A stretch of DNA of 64,000 nt from Variovorax sp. PBL-H6 (GTDB taxonomy: Bacteria > Pseudomonadota > Gammaproteobacteria > Burkholderiales > Burkholderiaceae_C). How positions within the stretch are numbered: position 1 is the first letter of the stretch; each line of letters begins with the position of its first letter. The stretch is taken from contig NZ_LR594659.1 of the NCBI RefSeq assembly GCF_901827155.1, positions 3,596,001 through 3,660,000 on the forward strand, read 5' to 3'. Below the pieces are notes generated by a model. The model had not been told where the DNA came from. It made no database searches and worked only from the letters and a program-made list of their open reading frames with translations. A program made the position numbers and the translations under genes. Below are positions 9,178 through 17,367 of this stretch, piece after piece.

Positions 9178-10149
9178 ATGAAGCGCCGCCAAACCCTGGC
9201 CGCACTCGGTGCCGCCGCCACCGCCCTGGTCCTTCCCGGGCTCGCCCACGCGGCGTACCCCGAGCGCCCGGTCACCCTGATCGTGCCGTGGGGCGCCGGG
9301 GGCGGTACCGATGCAGTGGCCCGCATCATCGCGGCCGAGCTCGAAAAGGAGCTCAAGCAGCCCATCAACGTGGTCAACCGCACGGGCGGAAGCGGCGTCG
9401 TCGGGCACCAGGCCATCGCCTCCGCTGCGCCGGATGGCTACACCCTGGGCATCCTCACGGTCGAGATCGGCATGATGCGCCACGCAGGCCTCACGCAGCT
9501 CTCGGGCACCGACTACACGCCGCTCGCGCTGATGAACTTCGACGCCAACGCGATCTTCGTGCGCGAGGATTCGCCGATCAAGAACGCCAAGGAGCTGCTG
9601 GACGCGGCCAAGGCCAACCCCGGCAAGCTCAAGGCCAGCGGCACCGGCCAGGGCGGCATCTGGCATCTCGGCCTTGCGCAATGGCTGGTCGACAACAAGC
9701 TGCCCGGCAACGCGATCGGCTGGGTGCCGAGCCAGGGCGCCGCGCCGGGCCTGCAGGACCTGATGGCCGGCGGCGTGGACGTGGTGTCCTGCTCGCTGCC
9801 GGAGGCGCGTTCGCTGATCGATGCCGGCAAGGTGCGGCCGTTGCTGCTGCTGGCCTCCAAGCCCGATGGCATCTTCCCCAAGGTACCGCTGTACACCGAC
9901 GCCACGGGCAAGATGTGGAACGCCGGCGCCTGGCGCGGCATCGCGGCGCCCAAGGGGCTGCCGAAGGAGCAGACCGATCAGCTCGCCACCACGCTCAAGA
10001 AGATCTTCGATGGCAAGGCCTACCAGGATTTCCTGGCGTCGCGTGGTTTCGGCGCGCTCTATGCCGACCGGGCCGACTTCGGCAAGTTCATGGCGGAGAA
10101 GGACGCGGGCTTCGCAGTGGCGATGAAGGCCGTCGGTATCGCCAAGTAA
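9178..10149 (+). CDS. tctC: TctC/Bug-family solute-binding protein
   Basis: Periplasmic receptor of a tripartite tricarboxylate transporter, 323 residues. A signal peptide (MKRRQTLAALGAAATALVLPGLAHA) precedes YPERPVTLIVPWGAGGGTDAVAR, the typical Bug N-terminus with its GGGTD carboxylate-binding loop. The central GKLKASGTGQGG and VPSQGAAPGLQDLMAGGVDVV segments also fit. A strong ribosome site (GAAGGAGACGAT) precedes the ATG at 9178; upstream in-frame ATGs would spoil the signal peptide. First gene of a tctC-tctB-tctA operon. The ligand is probably a carboxylate; the Ldh2-type dehydrogenase at the operon end hints at a 2-hydroxy acid (inference). Confidence 0.93.
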   Translation: MKRRQTLAALGAAATALVLPGLAHAAYPERPVTLIVPWGAGGGTDAVARIIAAELEKELKQPINVVNRTGGSGVVGHQAIASAAPDGYTLGILTVEIGMMRHAGLTQLSGTDYTPLALMNFDANAIFVREDSPIKNAKELLDAAKANPGKLKASGTGQGGIWHLGLAQWLVDNKLPGNAIGWVPSQGAAPGLQDLMAGGVDVVSCSLPEARSLIDAGKVRPLLLLASKPDGIFPKVPLYTDATGKMWNAGAWRGIAAPKGLPKEQTDQLATTLKKIFDGKAYQDFLASRGFGALYADRADFGKFMAEKDAGFAVAMKAVGIAK

Positions 10150-10152
10150 GCG

Positions 10153-10620
10153 ATGCGCATCCATGACAGCCTGATCGGCGGCGTGCTGTTGCTGCTTTCG
10201 CTGGCGGTGCTCTGGCATGTCCAGAGTTTTCCGCCCGCGGCGGGCCAGGACTTCGGGCCGGCGCTGTTCCCGGGGCTCGCCGCGGCGGGCCTCGCGCTGT
10301 GCTCGCTCGCGCTGACGTGGCAGGGGCTGCGCAGTGGCCAGCCGTTGCTCGTACTCGGCGATGGCATGCGCTCGCCGCGGCGCCTCGCGGCCTTCGCAAC
10401 GGTCATCGCGAGCATGGTGTTCTACATCCTGCTGGCCGACCGACTCGGTTTCCTGCTGTGCAGCCTGCTGGTGCTGACGCTGCTGCAATGGGCCTGCGGC
10501 GTGCGCCTGCCGCTTGCACTCGCCGTCGCGGTGCTCGCCACGCTGGTGATTCACACGTGCTTCTACAAGCTGCTCAAGGTGCCGCTGCCCTGGGGCGTGC
10601 TGCAGCGCTTCGCGTGGTGA
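10153..10620 (+). CDS. tctB: TctB-family small permease subunit
   Basis: Small integral membrane subunit of the tripartite tricarboxylate transporter, 155 residues, with four predicted membrane helices (LIGGVLLLLSLAVLWHV; FPGLAAAGLALCSLALTW; LAAFATVIASMVFYILLADRLGFLLCSLLVLTLL; LPLALAVAVLATLVIHTCFYKLL). The QDFGPALFPGLAAAGL segment after the first helix is a family hallmark. It begins three bases after the tctC stop and is followed ten bases later by tctA. It acts with TctA in the inner membrane; its exact role is not resolved in the family. Confidence 0.9.
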   Translation: MRIHDSLIGGVLLLLSLAVLWHVQSFPPAAGQDFGPALFPGLAAAGLALCSLALTWQGLRSGQPLLVLGDGMRSPRRLAAFATVIASMVFYILLADRLGFLLCSLLVLTLLQWACGVRLPLALAVAVLATLVIHTCFYKLLKVPLPWGVLQRFAW

Positions 10621-10630
10621 GGGGGCACTG

Positions 10631-12133
10631 ATGGATTCGATCCTCCTCGCCCTGCAGACGGTCGCCACGCCGACCGTGCTGATCGTGATGCTCCTCTCGG
10701 GCATCTTCGGCATGTTCGTCGGCGCAGTGCCCGGACTCACGGCCACCATGGCGACAGCCCTGCTCGTACCCATCACCTTCTTCCTGCCGCCGGTGCCCGC
10801 GGTTGCCGCCATCGTGACGGCCACCGCGATGGCGATCTTCGCGGGCGACATCCCCGGTGCTCTGCTGCGCATTCCGGGCACGCCGGCTTCCGCGGCCTAC
10901 ACCGACGAGTCCTACGCGATGACGCGCAATGGCCAAGGCGAGATGGCGTTGGGCATCGGCCTCGTGTTCTCCTGCATCGGCGGCCTGTTCGGCACCGCGG
11001 TGCTGATCGTGGCGGCCCCGGCGCTTGCCGAGGTAGCGATCAAATTCAGCTCCTTCGAATATTTCTGGCTGGTGCTGCTGGGCCTGACCTGCGCGGTCTT
11101 CATCACCAGCGACACGCCGCTCAAGGGCCTCATCACGTTGTTCCTGGGCTTGCTGATGGGCTGCGTGGGGCTCGAGAACCCGGCCGGCCATCCGCGCTTC
11201 ACCTTCGGCAACACGGATCTCCTGGGCGGGCTGACGCTGATCCCCGCGATGATCGGCATGTTCGCCATCTCCGAGATCCTGCGCTTCACCGTCACGGCCG
11301 AGGAACTCGCGCGCTTCAAGAAGCAGATCGGCTCGGTCTTTTCAGGCATGGGCGGCCTCATGCGCAAGTACCCGGTGCAGACCCTGCGCGGCAGTGTGCT
11401 GGGCACGGCGGTCGGCATCCTGCCCGGCGCGGGCGCCGACATCGCCGCCTGGATGTCCTATGCGACGAGCAAGAAGCTATCCAAGGAGCCACAGAAGTTC
11501 GGCACCGGCCACCCGGAAGGGCTGGTCGAGGCCGGCGCCGCCAACAACAGCGCGCTGGCCGGCGCGTGGGTGCCGGCGCTGGTGTTCGGCATCCCGGGCG
11601 ACTCGATCACCGCCATCGTGATCGGCGTGCTCTACATGAAGAACATGAATCCGGGCCCCATGATCTTCATGAACAATCCGCAGAACGTCTACGCGGTGTT
11701 CATCGTCTTCATCCTCGCCAACCTGCTGATGCTGCCGCTGGGCTGGGCCTGCATCAAGGCCTCTGCAAGCATCCTGCGCATGCCGCGCAACGTGCTGATG
11801 CCGATCATCCTGGTGTTCTGCCTGGTGGGCGCCTTCGCCATCAACAACGCACTCTTCGATCTCTGGATCCTGCTGGGCTTCGGCGTGGCGGCCTGGCTGC
11901 TGGAGGAAAACGGATTCCCGGTCGCTCCCGCCATTCTCGGCATGCTGCTGGGCAAGATGCTGGAGGAGAACTTCATCACCTCGATGATCAAGTCGGACGG
12001 CAGTTGGCTCGCTTTTGTCGAGCGGCCCATCGCCGCCGGTCTCGCACTGACCACGCTCGGCATCTGGTTCGGCTCGGCCGCCCTGGGTTGGCGTCGGCGG
12101 CATCGACGGCTGCAGCCCGTCGGGGCACACTGA
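10631..12133 (+). CDS. tctA: TctA-family large permease subunit
   Basis: Large channel subunit of the tripartite tricarboxylate transporter, 500 residues, about 12 membrane segments. Family features seen: the N-terminal GIFGMFVGAVPGLTATMATALLVPITF and the second, internally related GTAVGILPGAGADIAAWMSYATSKKLSK, each with the PG-L/I motif; also EGLVEAGAANNSALAGAWVPALVFGIPGDSITA. Couples uptake of the TctC-delivered substrate to the ion gradient (family knowledge). Followed six bases later by an Ldh2-family dehydrogenase, which may process the imported substrate. Confidence 0.94.
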   Translation: MDSILLALQTVATPTVLIVMLLSGIFGMFVGAVPGLTATMATALLVPITFFLPPVPAVAAIVTATAMAIFAGDIPGALLRIPGTPASAAYTDESYAMTRNGQGEMALGIGLVFSCIGGLFGTAVLIVAAPALAEVAIKFSSFEYFWLVLLGLTCAVFITSDTPLKGLITLFLGLLMGCVGLENPAGHPRFTFGNTDLLGGLTLIPAMIGMFAISEILRFTVTAEELARFKKQIGSVFSGMGGLMRKYPVQTLRGSVLGTAVGILPGAGADIAAWMSYATSKKLSKEPQKFGTGHPEGLVEAGAANNSALAGAWVPALVFGIPGDSITAIVIGVLYMKNMNPGPMIFMNNPQNVYAVFIVFILANLLMLPLGWACIKASASILRMPRNVLMPIILVFCLVGAFAINNALFDLWILLGFGVAAWLLEENGFPVAPAILGMLLGKMLEENFITSMIKSDGSWLAFVERPIAAGLALTTLGIWFGSAALGWRRRHRRLQPVGAH

Positions 12134-12138
12134 AGCAC

Positions 12139-13203
12139 ATGAACAGCACGTCCTCCCGCTACGACGCATCCGCCCTCGTCCACTATGCGGCGCAACTCCT
12201 GCAACGTGCAGGACTGGCCGAAGCGATGGCGCGCACCGTGGCCGACACGCTGGTCCAGGGAGACCTGCTGGGCCACGACACGCATGGCCTTGCACTCCTG
12301 GCCGGCTATGTGAAGGAGCTGGAGGCGGGCGCGATGAAACGCGACGGCATGCCGATCGTGATCTCCGACCGGCCGGCTGCCGTGCTGTGGGACGGTCAGC
12401 GCCTGCCCGGCCCCTGGCTGGTTCATCAAGGCCTGGACTTGCTGCTGCCGCGCGCACGCGAACTGGGCACCGCGTCCCTGGTCATCCGCCGAAGCCATCA
12501 CATCGCCTGCCTCGCCGCCTACCTGCTGCGCGCGCTTGAAGAAGACATGCTGCTGGTGCTGGCCTGCTCCGACCCCAACACCGCGAGCGTCGCGCCCTTC
12601 GGCGGCACGCAGGCGGTGTTCACGCCCAACCCGCTCGCCCTGGGCTTCCCGATCGCCGACGGCGGCGTGATGGTGGACATCTCGGCCTCCATCACCACCA
12701 ACGGCATGAGCAACCGCAAGCGGCAGGCCGGCGAGACCTTCGAGCACGAGGTGCTGATCGATGCCAGAGGCCGGCCCTCGAAAGACCCGGCGGTGCTCTT
12801 CGAACAGCCCCCCGGCACCCTGCTGCCGGTGGGCGGGCAGACCCACGGGCACAAGGGCTACGGCCTGGCGCTGCTGGTCGAATCCCTCACCGGCGGACTG
12901 GCCGGCCACGGCCGCGCCGATCCGCCCGAGGGCTGGGGCGCGACGGTGTACCTCACGCTGCACGACCTGCACGCCTTCGGCGGCAAGGCCGCCTTCCTGC
13001 GCCAGATGGACCACGTGGCGACGCAATGCCGCACGAACCCGCCCGCGGACGCCGCCAGGCCGGTCCGGCTGCCGGGCGAGCGCGGACTGCAGGGGCGCGC
13101 CGAGCAGCTTGCCGAAGGCGTGCGGCTGGCGCCCTCGATCGCGCCGTCGCTGCAAGCCGCCGAGCAGCGCTACGGCCTGAAGCTGGCCGACGCGCTGCGC
13201 TGA
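12139..13203 (+). CDS. Ldh2 family malate/L-lactate-type dehydrogenase
   Basis: NAD(P)-dependent 2-hydroxyacid or imine oxidoreductase of the Ldh2/MDH2/DpkA family, 354 residues. Seen: GDLLGHDTHGLALLAGYVKEL (with the catalytic-region His of the family), SLVIRRSHHIACLAAYLLRA, and the cofactor segment ACSDPNTASVAPFGGTQAVFTPNPLALGFP. The C-terminal GQTHGHKGYGLALLVESLTGGLAGHG also fits. The family includes malate, lactate, ureidoglycolate and delta-1-piperideine-2-carboxylate reductases, so the substrate cannot be assigned. It is the fourth gene of the tctCBA operon, suggesting that it acts on the transported carboxylate. It converges on the aminotransferase gene, with only ten bases between the two stops. 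Confidence 0.85.
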   Translation: MNSTSSRYDASALVHYAAQLLQRAGLAEAMARTVADTLVQGDLLGHDTHGLALLAGYVKELEAGAMKRDGMPIVISDRPAAVLWDGQRLPGPWLVHQGLDLLLPRARELGTASLVIRRSHHIACLAAYLLRALEEDMLLVLACSDPNTASVAPFGGTQAVFTPNPLALGFPIADGGVMVDISASITTNGMSNRKRQAGETFEHEVLIDARGRPSKDPAVLFEQPPGTLLPVGGQTHGHKGYGLALLVESLTGGLAGHGRADPPEGWGATVYLTLHDLHAFGGKAAFLRQMDHVATQCRTNPPADAARPVRLPGERGLQGRAEQLAEGVRLAPSIAPSLQAAEQRYGLKLADALR

Positions 13204-13213
13204 AAGCGCAGGC

Positions 13214-14401
13214 TCAAAGCGCGGCGCCCAGGCGCGCGATGCCTTCCTCGATCTTCTCGACGTTGGCCGTGGCGAAGCTCAGCCGCAGCGTTGCCAGATC
13301 GGGCTTCTCCGCGAAGAAAGGAGCGCCGGGCACAAAGGCCACGCCCTTCTCGATCGCGCGCTGGGCGAGCACATTGGCATCCGCCAGCTTGCCGCCCGCG
13401 CCTGTGAGCCGTGCCCAGAAGAACAAACCGCCGCCCGGCTGCGTGAAGGAGATCGCGTCGCCGAGCTCGCGCTTCAGCGCCGCGCCCATCGCAGCCGCGC
13501 GCTCCGCGTAGACCTTGCGCACATTCGCCAGCGTGTCGGGCATGCGCCCGCTCTTGAGGTACTGCGCGGCCGTGGCCTGCGCGAAGGTGCTGGTGTGGGC
13601 GTCGCTGAACTGCTTGCACATCGTCGCCTTGGCCAGCAGCTCGGGCGGGGCGATCATCCAGCCGATACGCAGGCCCGGGCTCAGCACCTTGCTCAGGCTG
13701 CCGCAATGCACGACCAGTTCGCGGCTGCCCGGGACCTCCTTCGTGAGCGACATGAGCGAGGGCGGCGGCGCCTTTCCGAAATAGAGGTCGCCATAGGGAT
13801 CGTCCTCCACGATCACCGTGCCGTGCTTGACCGCCAGCTCCAGCACCTTCCGGCGGCGCTCCAGGCTCAGCATCGCGCCGCTCGGATTGCCGAAGGTGGG
13901 AATCAGGTAGACGAACTTGGGCTTGTGTTCGGCGACCAGTTGCTCCAGCCGGTCGACCTGCACGCCCTCGGCGTCGATGGGCGCGCTGATCAGCTGCGCG
14001 CCGTAGAGCCGGAAGCACTGGATGGTCGCGAGGAAGGTCGGGCCCTCGACGATCACCTTGTCGCCGGGCGAGATGAGGGTCTTGCCCAGCAGGTCCAGTG
14101 CCTGCTGGCTGCCAGTGGTCACGATGAGCCCGTCGGGCGCGACCTCCACGCCCTTGCCCTTCATGAAGGCCGAGAGCTGCGCGCGCAGCGGGTCGTAGCC
14201 CTCAGTGGCGCCGTACTGCAGGGCCCCGCCGGGCTCCTCCGCCAGCGCCTTTGCGCTCGCCTCCTTCAGGCCCTCGACGTCGAACATCGCGCTGTCGGGG
14301 AAGCCGCCCGCGAAGCTGATGATGCCGGGCTTGCCCAGCAGCTTGAAGAGTTCGCGGATGGCGGAGGTTTCGACGTTGTCGAGGCGGGTGGCGAATTGCA
14401 T
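13214..14401 (-). CDS. PLP-dependent aminotransferase, class I/II (2-aminoadipate/MocR-like type)
   Basis: Fold-type I aminotransferase of 395 residues. The N-terminal KPGIISFAGGFPDSAMFD, TTGSQQALDLLGKTLISPGDKVIVEGPTFLATIQCF, YLIPTFGNPSGAMLSLERRRKVLELA and VEDDPYGDLYF are typical of the LysN/2-aminoadipate transaminase group. The PLP lysine is the Lys of VHCGSLSKVLSPGLRIGWMIAP. No N-terminal GntR domain is present, so it is an enzyme rather than a MocR regulator. The ATG at 14401 is chosen because the homologous part begins at once; upstream codons extend into the nth promoter. Substrate uncertain (2-aminoadipate, branched-chain or aromatic amino acids are possible). Divergent from nth. Confidence 0.88.
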   Translation of the reverse strand: MQFATRLDNVETSAIRELFKLLGKPGIISFAGGFPDSAMFDVEGLKEASAKALAEEPGGALQYGATEGYDPLRAQLSAFMKGKGVEVAPDGLIVTTGSQQALDLLGKTLISPGDKVIVEGPTFLATIQCFRLYGAQLISAPIDAEGVQVDRLEQLVAEHKPKFVYLIPTFGNPSGAMLSLERRRKVLELAVKHGTVIVEDDPYGDLYFGKAPPPSLMSLTKEVPGSRELVVHCGSLSKVLSPGLRIGWMIAPPELLAKATMCKQFSDAHTSTFAQATAAQYLKSGRMPDTLANVRKVYAERAAAMGAALKRELGDAISFTQPGGGLFFWARLTGAGGKLADANVLAQRAIEKGVAFVPGAPFFAEKPDLATLRLSFATANVEKIEEGIARLGAAL

Positions 14402-14486
14402 GGGAACCTGCTGCGAATGACGGAAGGGCTGCCATTGTCGCAAGTTCGGTGCGGGCCGCCACAACATGCATACACTGCCGCCCACG

Positions 14487-15125
14487 ATGAAAAAAGAAGC
14501 CATCGAGCCCTTCTTCGCCACTCTTCAAGCCGCCAACCCCGAGCCCGAGACCGAGCTGGAATACAGCACCCCCTTCGAGCTTCTGGCCGCCGTGCTGCTC
14601 TCCGCGCAAGCCACTGACGTCGGCGTGAACAAGGCAACGCGCAAGCTGTTCCCGGTCGCGAACACGCCGCAGGCCATCCTGGACCTGGGGATCGAAGGCC
14701 TCGAGAGCTACATCAAGACCATCGGCCTGTACCGCAGCAAGGCGAAGCACCTGATGGAGGCCTGCCGCATGCTGATCGAGCGCCACGGCGGCGCGGTGCC
14801 GCGCACCCGCGCCGAGCTCGAGGCCTTGCCTGGCGTGGGGCGCAAGACCGCCAACGTGGTGCTCAACGTGGCCTTCGGCGAGGCCACCATGGCGGTGGAC
14901 ACGCACATCTTCCGCGTCAGCAACCGTACCGGCCTGGCACCCGGCAAGACGCCGCTGGAGGTCGAACTCAAGCTCGAGAAGCGCGTGCCGGCGGCCTACC
15001 GGCTGCACGCGCACCACTGGCTGATCCTGCACGGCCGCTACGTCTGCGTGGCGCGCAAGCCGATGTGCTGGAAGTGCGCGGTGGCGCCCTGGTGCGACTA
15101 CAAGCCGAAGACGCCGCCGCCCTGA
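14487..15125 (+). CDS. nth: Endonuclease III (DNA glycosylase/AP lyase)
   Basis: Nth, 212 residues from the ATG at 14487. Removes oxidised pyrimidines and cleaves the abasic site. Helix-hairpin-helix and catalytic Lys region LPGVGRKTANVVLNVAFG, catalytic Asp in AVDTHIFRVSNRTG, and the iron-sulfur cluster cysteines (CVARKPMCWKCAVAPWC, spacing C-X6-C-X2-C-X5-C) are all present. Similarity to E. coli Nth is collinear (PFELLAAVLLSAQATDVGVNKATRKLFPVANTPQAIL). An ATG seven codons upstream (14466) is possible, but the later start fits the family length. Confidence 0.97.
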   Translation: MKKEAIEPFFATLQAANPEPETELEYSTPFELLAAVLLSAQATDVGVNKATRKLFPVANTPQAILDLGIEGLESYIKTIGLYRSKAKHLMEACRMLIERHGGAVPRTRAELEALPGVGRKTANVVLNVAFGEATMAVDTHIFRVSNRTGLAPGKTPLEVELKLEKRVPAAYRLHAHHWLILHGRYVCVARKPMCWKCAVAPWCDYKPKTPPP

Positions 15126-15168
15126 GCTGCCGGCCTCCCCAGGCGATACGCCGAAGAGCGTGAGTCTT

Positions 15169-15759
15169 TCAGCGAAGCTTCCCTTTGGGCAACATCGCCG
15201 ACAGCACGCCGTCCTTGAGCACCACTTGATGAAAAATGGCTGCAACGGCATGGAGGCCAGACAGCCACATGATGGAATCGCCCAGGAATTGATGCACTTC
15301 GCCCCAGTCGGCGAGTCCGGCGACACGCGATTCGGCGATGAGGGGCACGCGGTCGAGACGTACGCCGCCCAGCAGCGTCAGGGGATGGCCTTCGCTTCCC
15401 AGGGCGAGGAACGCTGTGACGGGCAACGCAAGGAGCAGCACCCACAGCACGACGTGCATCAGCCTGGCGGACCGGTGCATCCACGCAGCCATCGGGAACT
15501 GCGGCTTGGCCGGCCGCAGGGCAATCCAGACCAGACGCAGCACGGTCAGCACCAGCACGAGCACCCCGAGGGACTCGTGCCATACGATGTCGCTTCGAGT
15601 CGCCGGGTCGACACCTTGGCGCATCAGGCGGCCGAAGCCACCCGGGCCGAGGATGAACGCGACGGTAACGATGACTGCCGTGCCCCAATGGAAAACCTGG
15701 CTGAGGCTGTCATAGCGGGGAGCGGGCTGCTGATTCATGGGATTCGTTTGCGCCTTCAT
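15169..15759 (-). CDS. Cytochrome b561-type diheme membrane protein
   Basis: Inner-membrane b-type cytochrome of 196 residues with four membrane helices. Candidate heme ligands are the histidines in SQVFHWGTAVIV, DIVWHESLG, WMHRSARLMHVVLWVLLL and LSGLHAVAAIFHQVVLKD. Matches the CybB/YodB family of electron carriers, often serving superoxide or quinone chemistry. I chose the ATG at 15759 because GGAG lies just upstream at a good distance; an ATG at 15786 adds nine residues. The C-terminus GVLSAMLPKGKLR is typical. Convergent with nth. Confidence 0.88.
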   Translation of the reverse strand: MKAQTNPMNQQPAPRYDSLSQVFHWGTAVIVTVAFILGPGGFGRLMRQGVDPATRSDIVWHESLGVLVLVLTVLRLVWIALRPAKPQFPMAAWMHRSARLMHVVLWVLLLALPVTAFLALGSEGHPLTLLGGVRLDRVPLIAESRVAGLADWGEVHQFLGDSIMWLSGLHAVAAIFHQVVLKDGVLSAMLPKGKLR

Positions 15760-15915
15760 GGCCATCTCCGTTTCAATTGAAAGCATGACCCTTCGATGCT
15801 CGGTGGAATTTGATGTGCGTCAAGTGCATCGATGGTCAGGCCCTTGGCAGCAACAACCAGCAACGCTGGCATCGGCACGATGCACCGGGACTCGGGTGCC
15901 AGCCATCGCGCATTT

Positions 15916-16464
15916 TCAACCCTCGACCACCACCCACTCACCGAACGCGATCGGCTGCGAAGGCCATTGGTCGGCACGCTCCGCACAACGCACGCCACCC
16001 TGCAGCAGCCACACGGCGCGGATCACACCGGCATGGCTGATCCACAGCGCATCGCGCCCGGCAGTGCGCCACTCCTCGAAGGCTTCGCCCACGCGCGCCA
16101 TGAACTCGCGCGTGCTTTCGCCGTGGCCGCCGGGGCGCGTGTCGGCGAAAGCGCCAGTCCAGGCATCGAACTCGGCGCGCTCGATGCTGCGCCAGTCGCA
16201 GCCTTCCCAGGCGCCGAAATCCATCTCGGCGATGCGCGGGTCGAAGCGCAGCGGCAGCTCCGGCCGCAGCGCGGCGATGGCCTGTGCCAGCAGCGCGCAG
16301 CGCTGCAAGGGCGAGCTGACGAGCTCGATCCCTGCAGGCAGCGACGGCGCGATGCGTTCGGCAATGGCGCGTGTAGCCTCCGCACGCACGCCCACGTCGG
16401 TTCGGCCGTAGCAGGAGCCGGCCGCGGCCGTGGTTTCGGCGTGGCGCACGAGACCCAGCTTCAT
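15916..16464 (-). CDS. cobC: Alpha-ribazole phosphatase (histidine phosphatase family)
   Basis: CobC in the Salmonella naming, 182 residues. It removes phosphate from alpha-ribazole 5'-phosphate (or adenosylcobalamin 5'-phosphate) in nucleotide-loop assembly. The catalytic N-terminus LGLVRHAETTAAAGSCYGRTDVG, SSPLQRCALLAQ, EMDFGAWEGCDW and the second His in LWISHAGVIRAVW are intact. The start overlaps the cobS stop by four bases (ATGA). Other histidine phosphatases share the motifs; the position in a cobQ-T-S cluster makes the assignment firm. Last gene of the cluster. Confidence 0.9.
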   Translation of the reverse strand: MKLGLVRHAETTAAAGSCYGRTDVGVRAEATRAIAERIAPSLPAGIELVSSPLQRCALLAQAIAALRPELPLRFDPRIAEMDFGAWEGCDWRSIERAEFDAWTGAFADTRPGGHGESTREFMARVGEAFEEWRTAGRDALWISHAGVIRAVWLLQGGVRCAERADQWPSQPIAFGEWVVVEG

Positions 16465-17261
16465 GACTGCCAGGCGAGGGCCAGGTAGATCGCCAGCTCG
16501 CACAGCTGCTGGGTGGCACCCAGCCCGTCGCCGGTGAAGCCCTGCAGTCGGCGCGCGAGCAGCCAGGCCATGTACGAAGCAGCAAGCACGCACGCGACCA
16601 GGGCAGCCACGGCCTGGAAGAGCGGCTGCGTGAACAGCAGCAGCAGGACGGCCGGCAGCGCATACAGCACGCCCACCAGCAAGGCGCCGCCGCCGATCGC
16701 ATCGGCCAGCGGCTTGGACTTGCTCGCGGCACCCTCGTCGCCGACATAGGGCAGCCACCGGATGAGGAACAGCGGTGCCAGCCGCGACAGGACATGCGCG
16801 CCCATCAACGCCGTGGCGGCGGCCATCGCGCCCTGCCCCGCCAGCACGGCCACCAGCGCGATCTTCAGGCCCAGCGCCAGCACCAGCGCGAGTGCGCCGA
16901 AGGCCCCGATGCGCGAGTCCTTCATGATCTCCAGCGCACGCGTGCGCTCCGCCGAACCGCCCAGGCCATCGGCCACGTCGGCAAGTCCGTCCTCGTGGAA
17001 GGCGCCGGTCAGCAGCACGGTTGCGATCGTCGACAGCAACGCAGCCGCCATTGCGCCGGCAACGCCGGGCAAACCAGCTTGCGCGAGCACGAACACGCCC
17101 GCCCCCACCGCGCCGACGAGCCAACCCACTCCCGGAAAATGCGCTGCACTCGCTCGGAGCATCGCGGGACTGAAGCCCACCCAGGCCGCCAGCCGCCCTG
17201 TCACCGGCACACGCGTGAAGAACTGAAGCGCCAGCAGGAAATGACGCACGCCGTGCATCAT
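16461..17261 (-). CDS. cobS: Adenosylcobinamide-GDP ribazoletransferase (cobalamin synthase)
   Basis: CobS/CobV, 266 residues, inner-membrane enzyme joining adenosylcobinamide-GDP with alpha-ribazole(-5'-P). Seen: LLALQFFTRVPV at the N-terminus, the FPGVGWLVGAVGAGVF segment, the acidic catalytic region TGAFHEDGLADVADGLGG, RALEIMKDSRIGAFGALALVLALGLK and several later membrane helices. The C-terminal GDGLGATQQLCELAIYL also matches. Follows cobT after about 100 bases and overlaps cobC by four bases. Confidence 0.96.
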   Translation of the reverse strand: MMHGVRHFLLALQFFTRVPVTGRLAAWVGFSPAMLRASAAHFPGVGWLVGAVGAGVFVLAQAGLPGVAGAMAAALLSTIATVLLTGAFHEDGLADVADGLGGSAERTRALEIMKDSRIGAFGALALVLALGLKIALVAVLAGQGAMAAATALMGAHVLSRLAPLFLIRWLPYVGDEGAASKSKPLADAIGGGALLVGVLYALPAVLLLLFTQPLFQAVAALVACVLAASYMAWLLARRLQGFTGDGLGATQQLCELAIYLALAWQS

Positions 17262-17367
17262 GCAAAGAGCTGGATGGCCTTCATGGCTTCATCCTATCGT
17301 CGCCGTGGTCTTCATCCTCGACATCCTGGCGCACGGCGTGCAGTTGCTTGAGCAACTCCGTTCTCGC

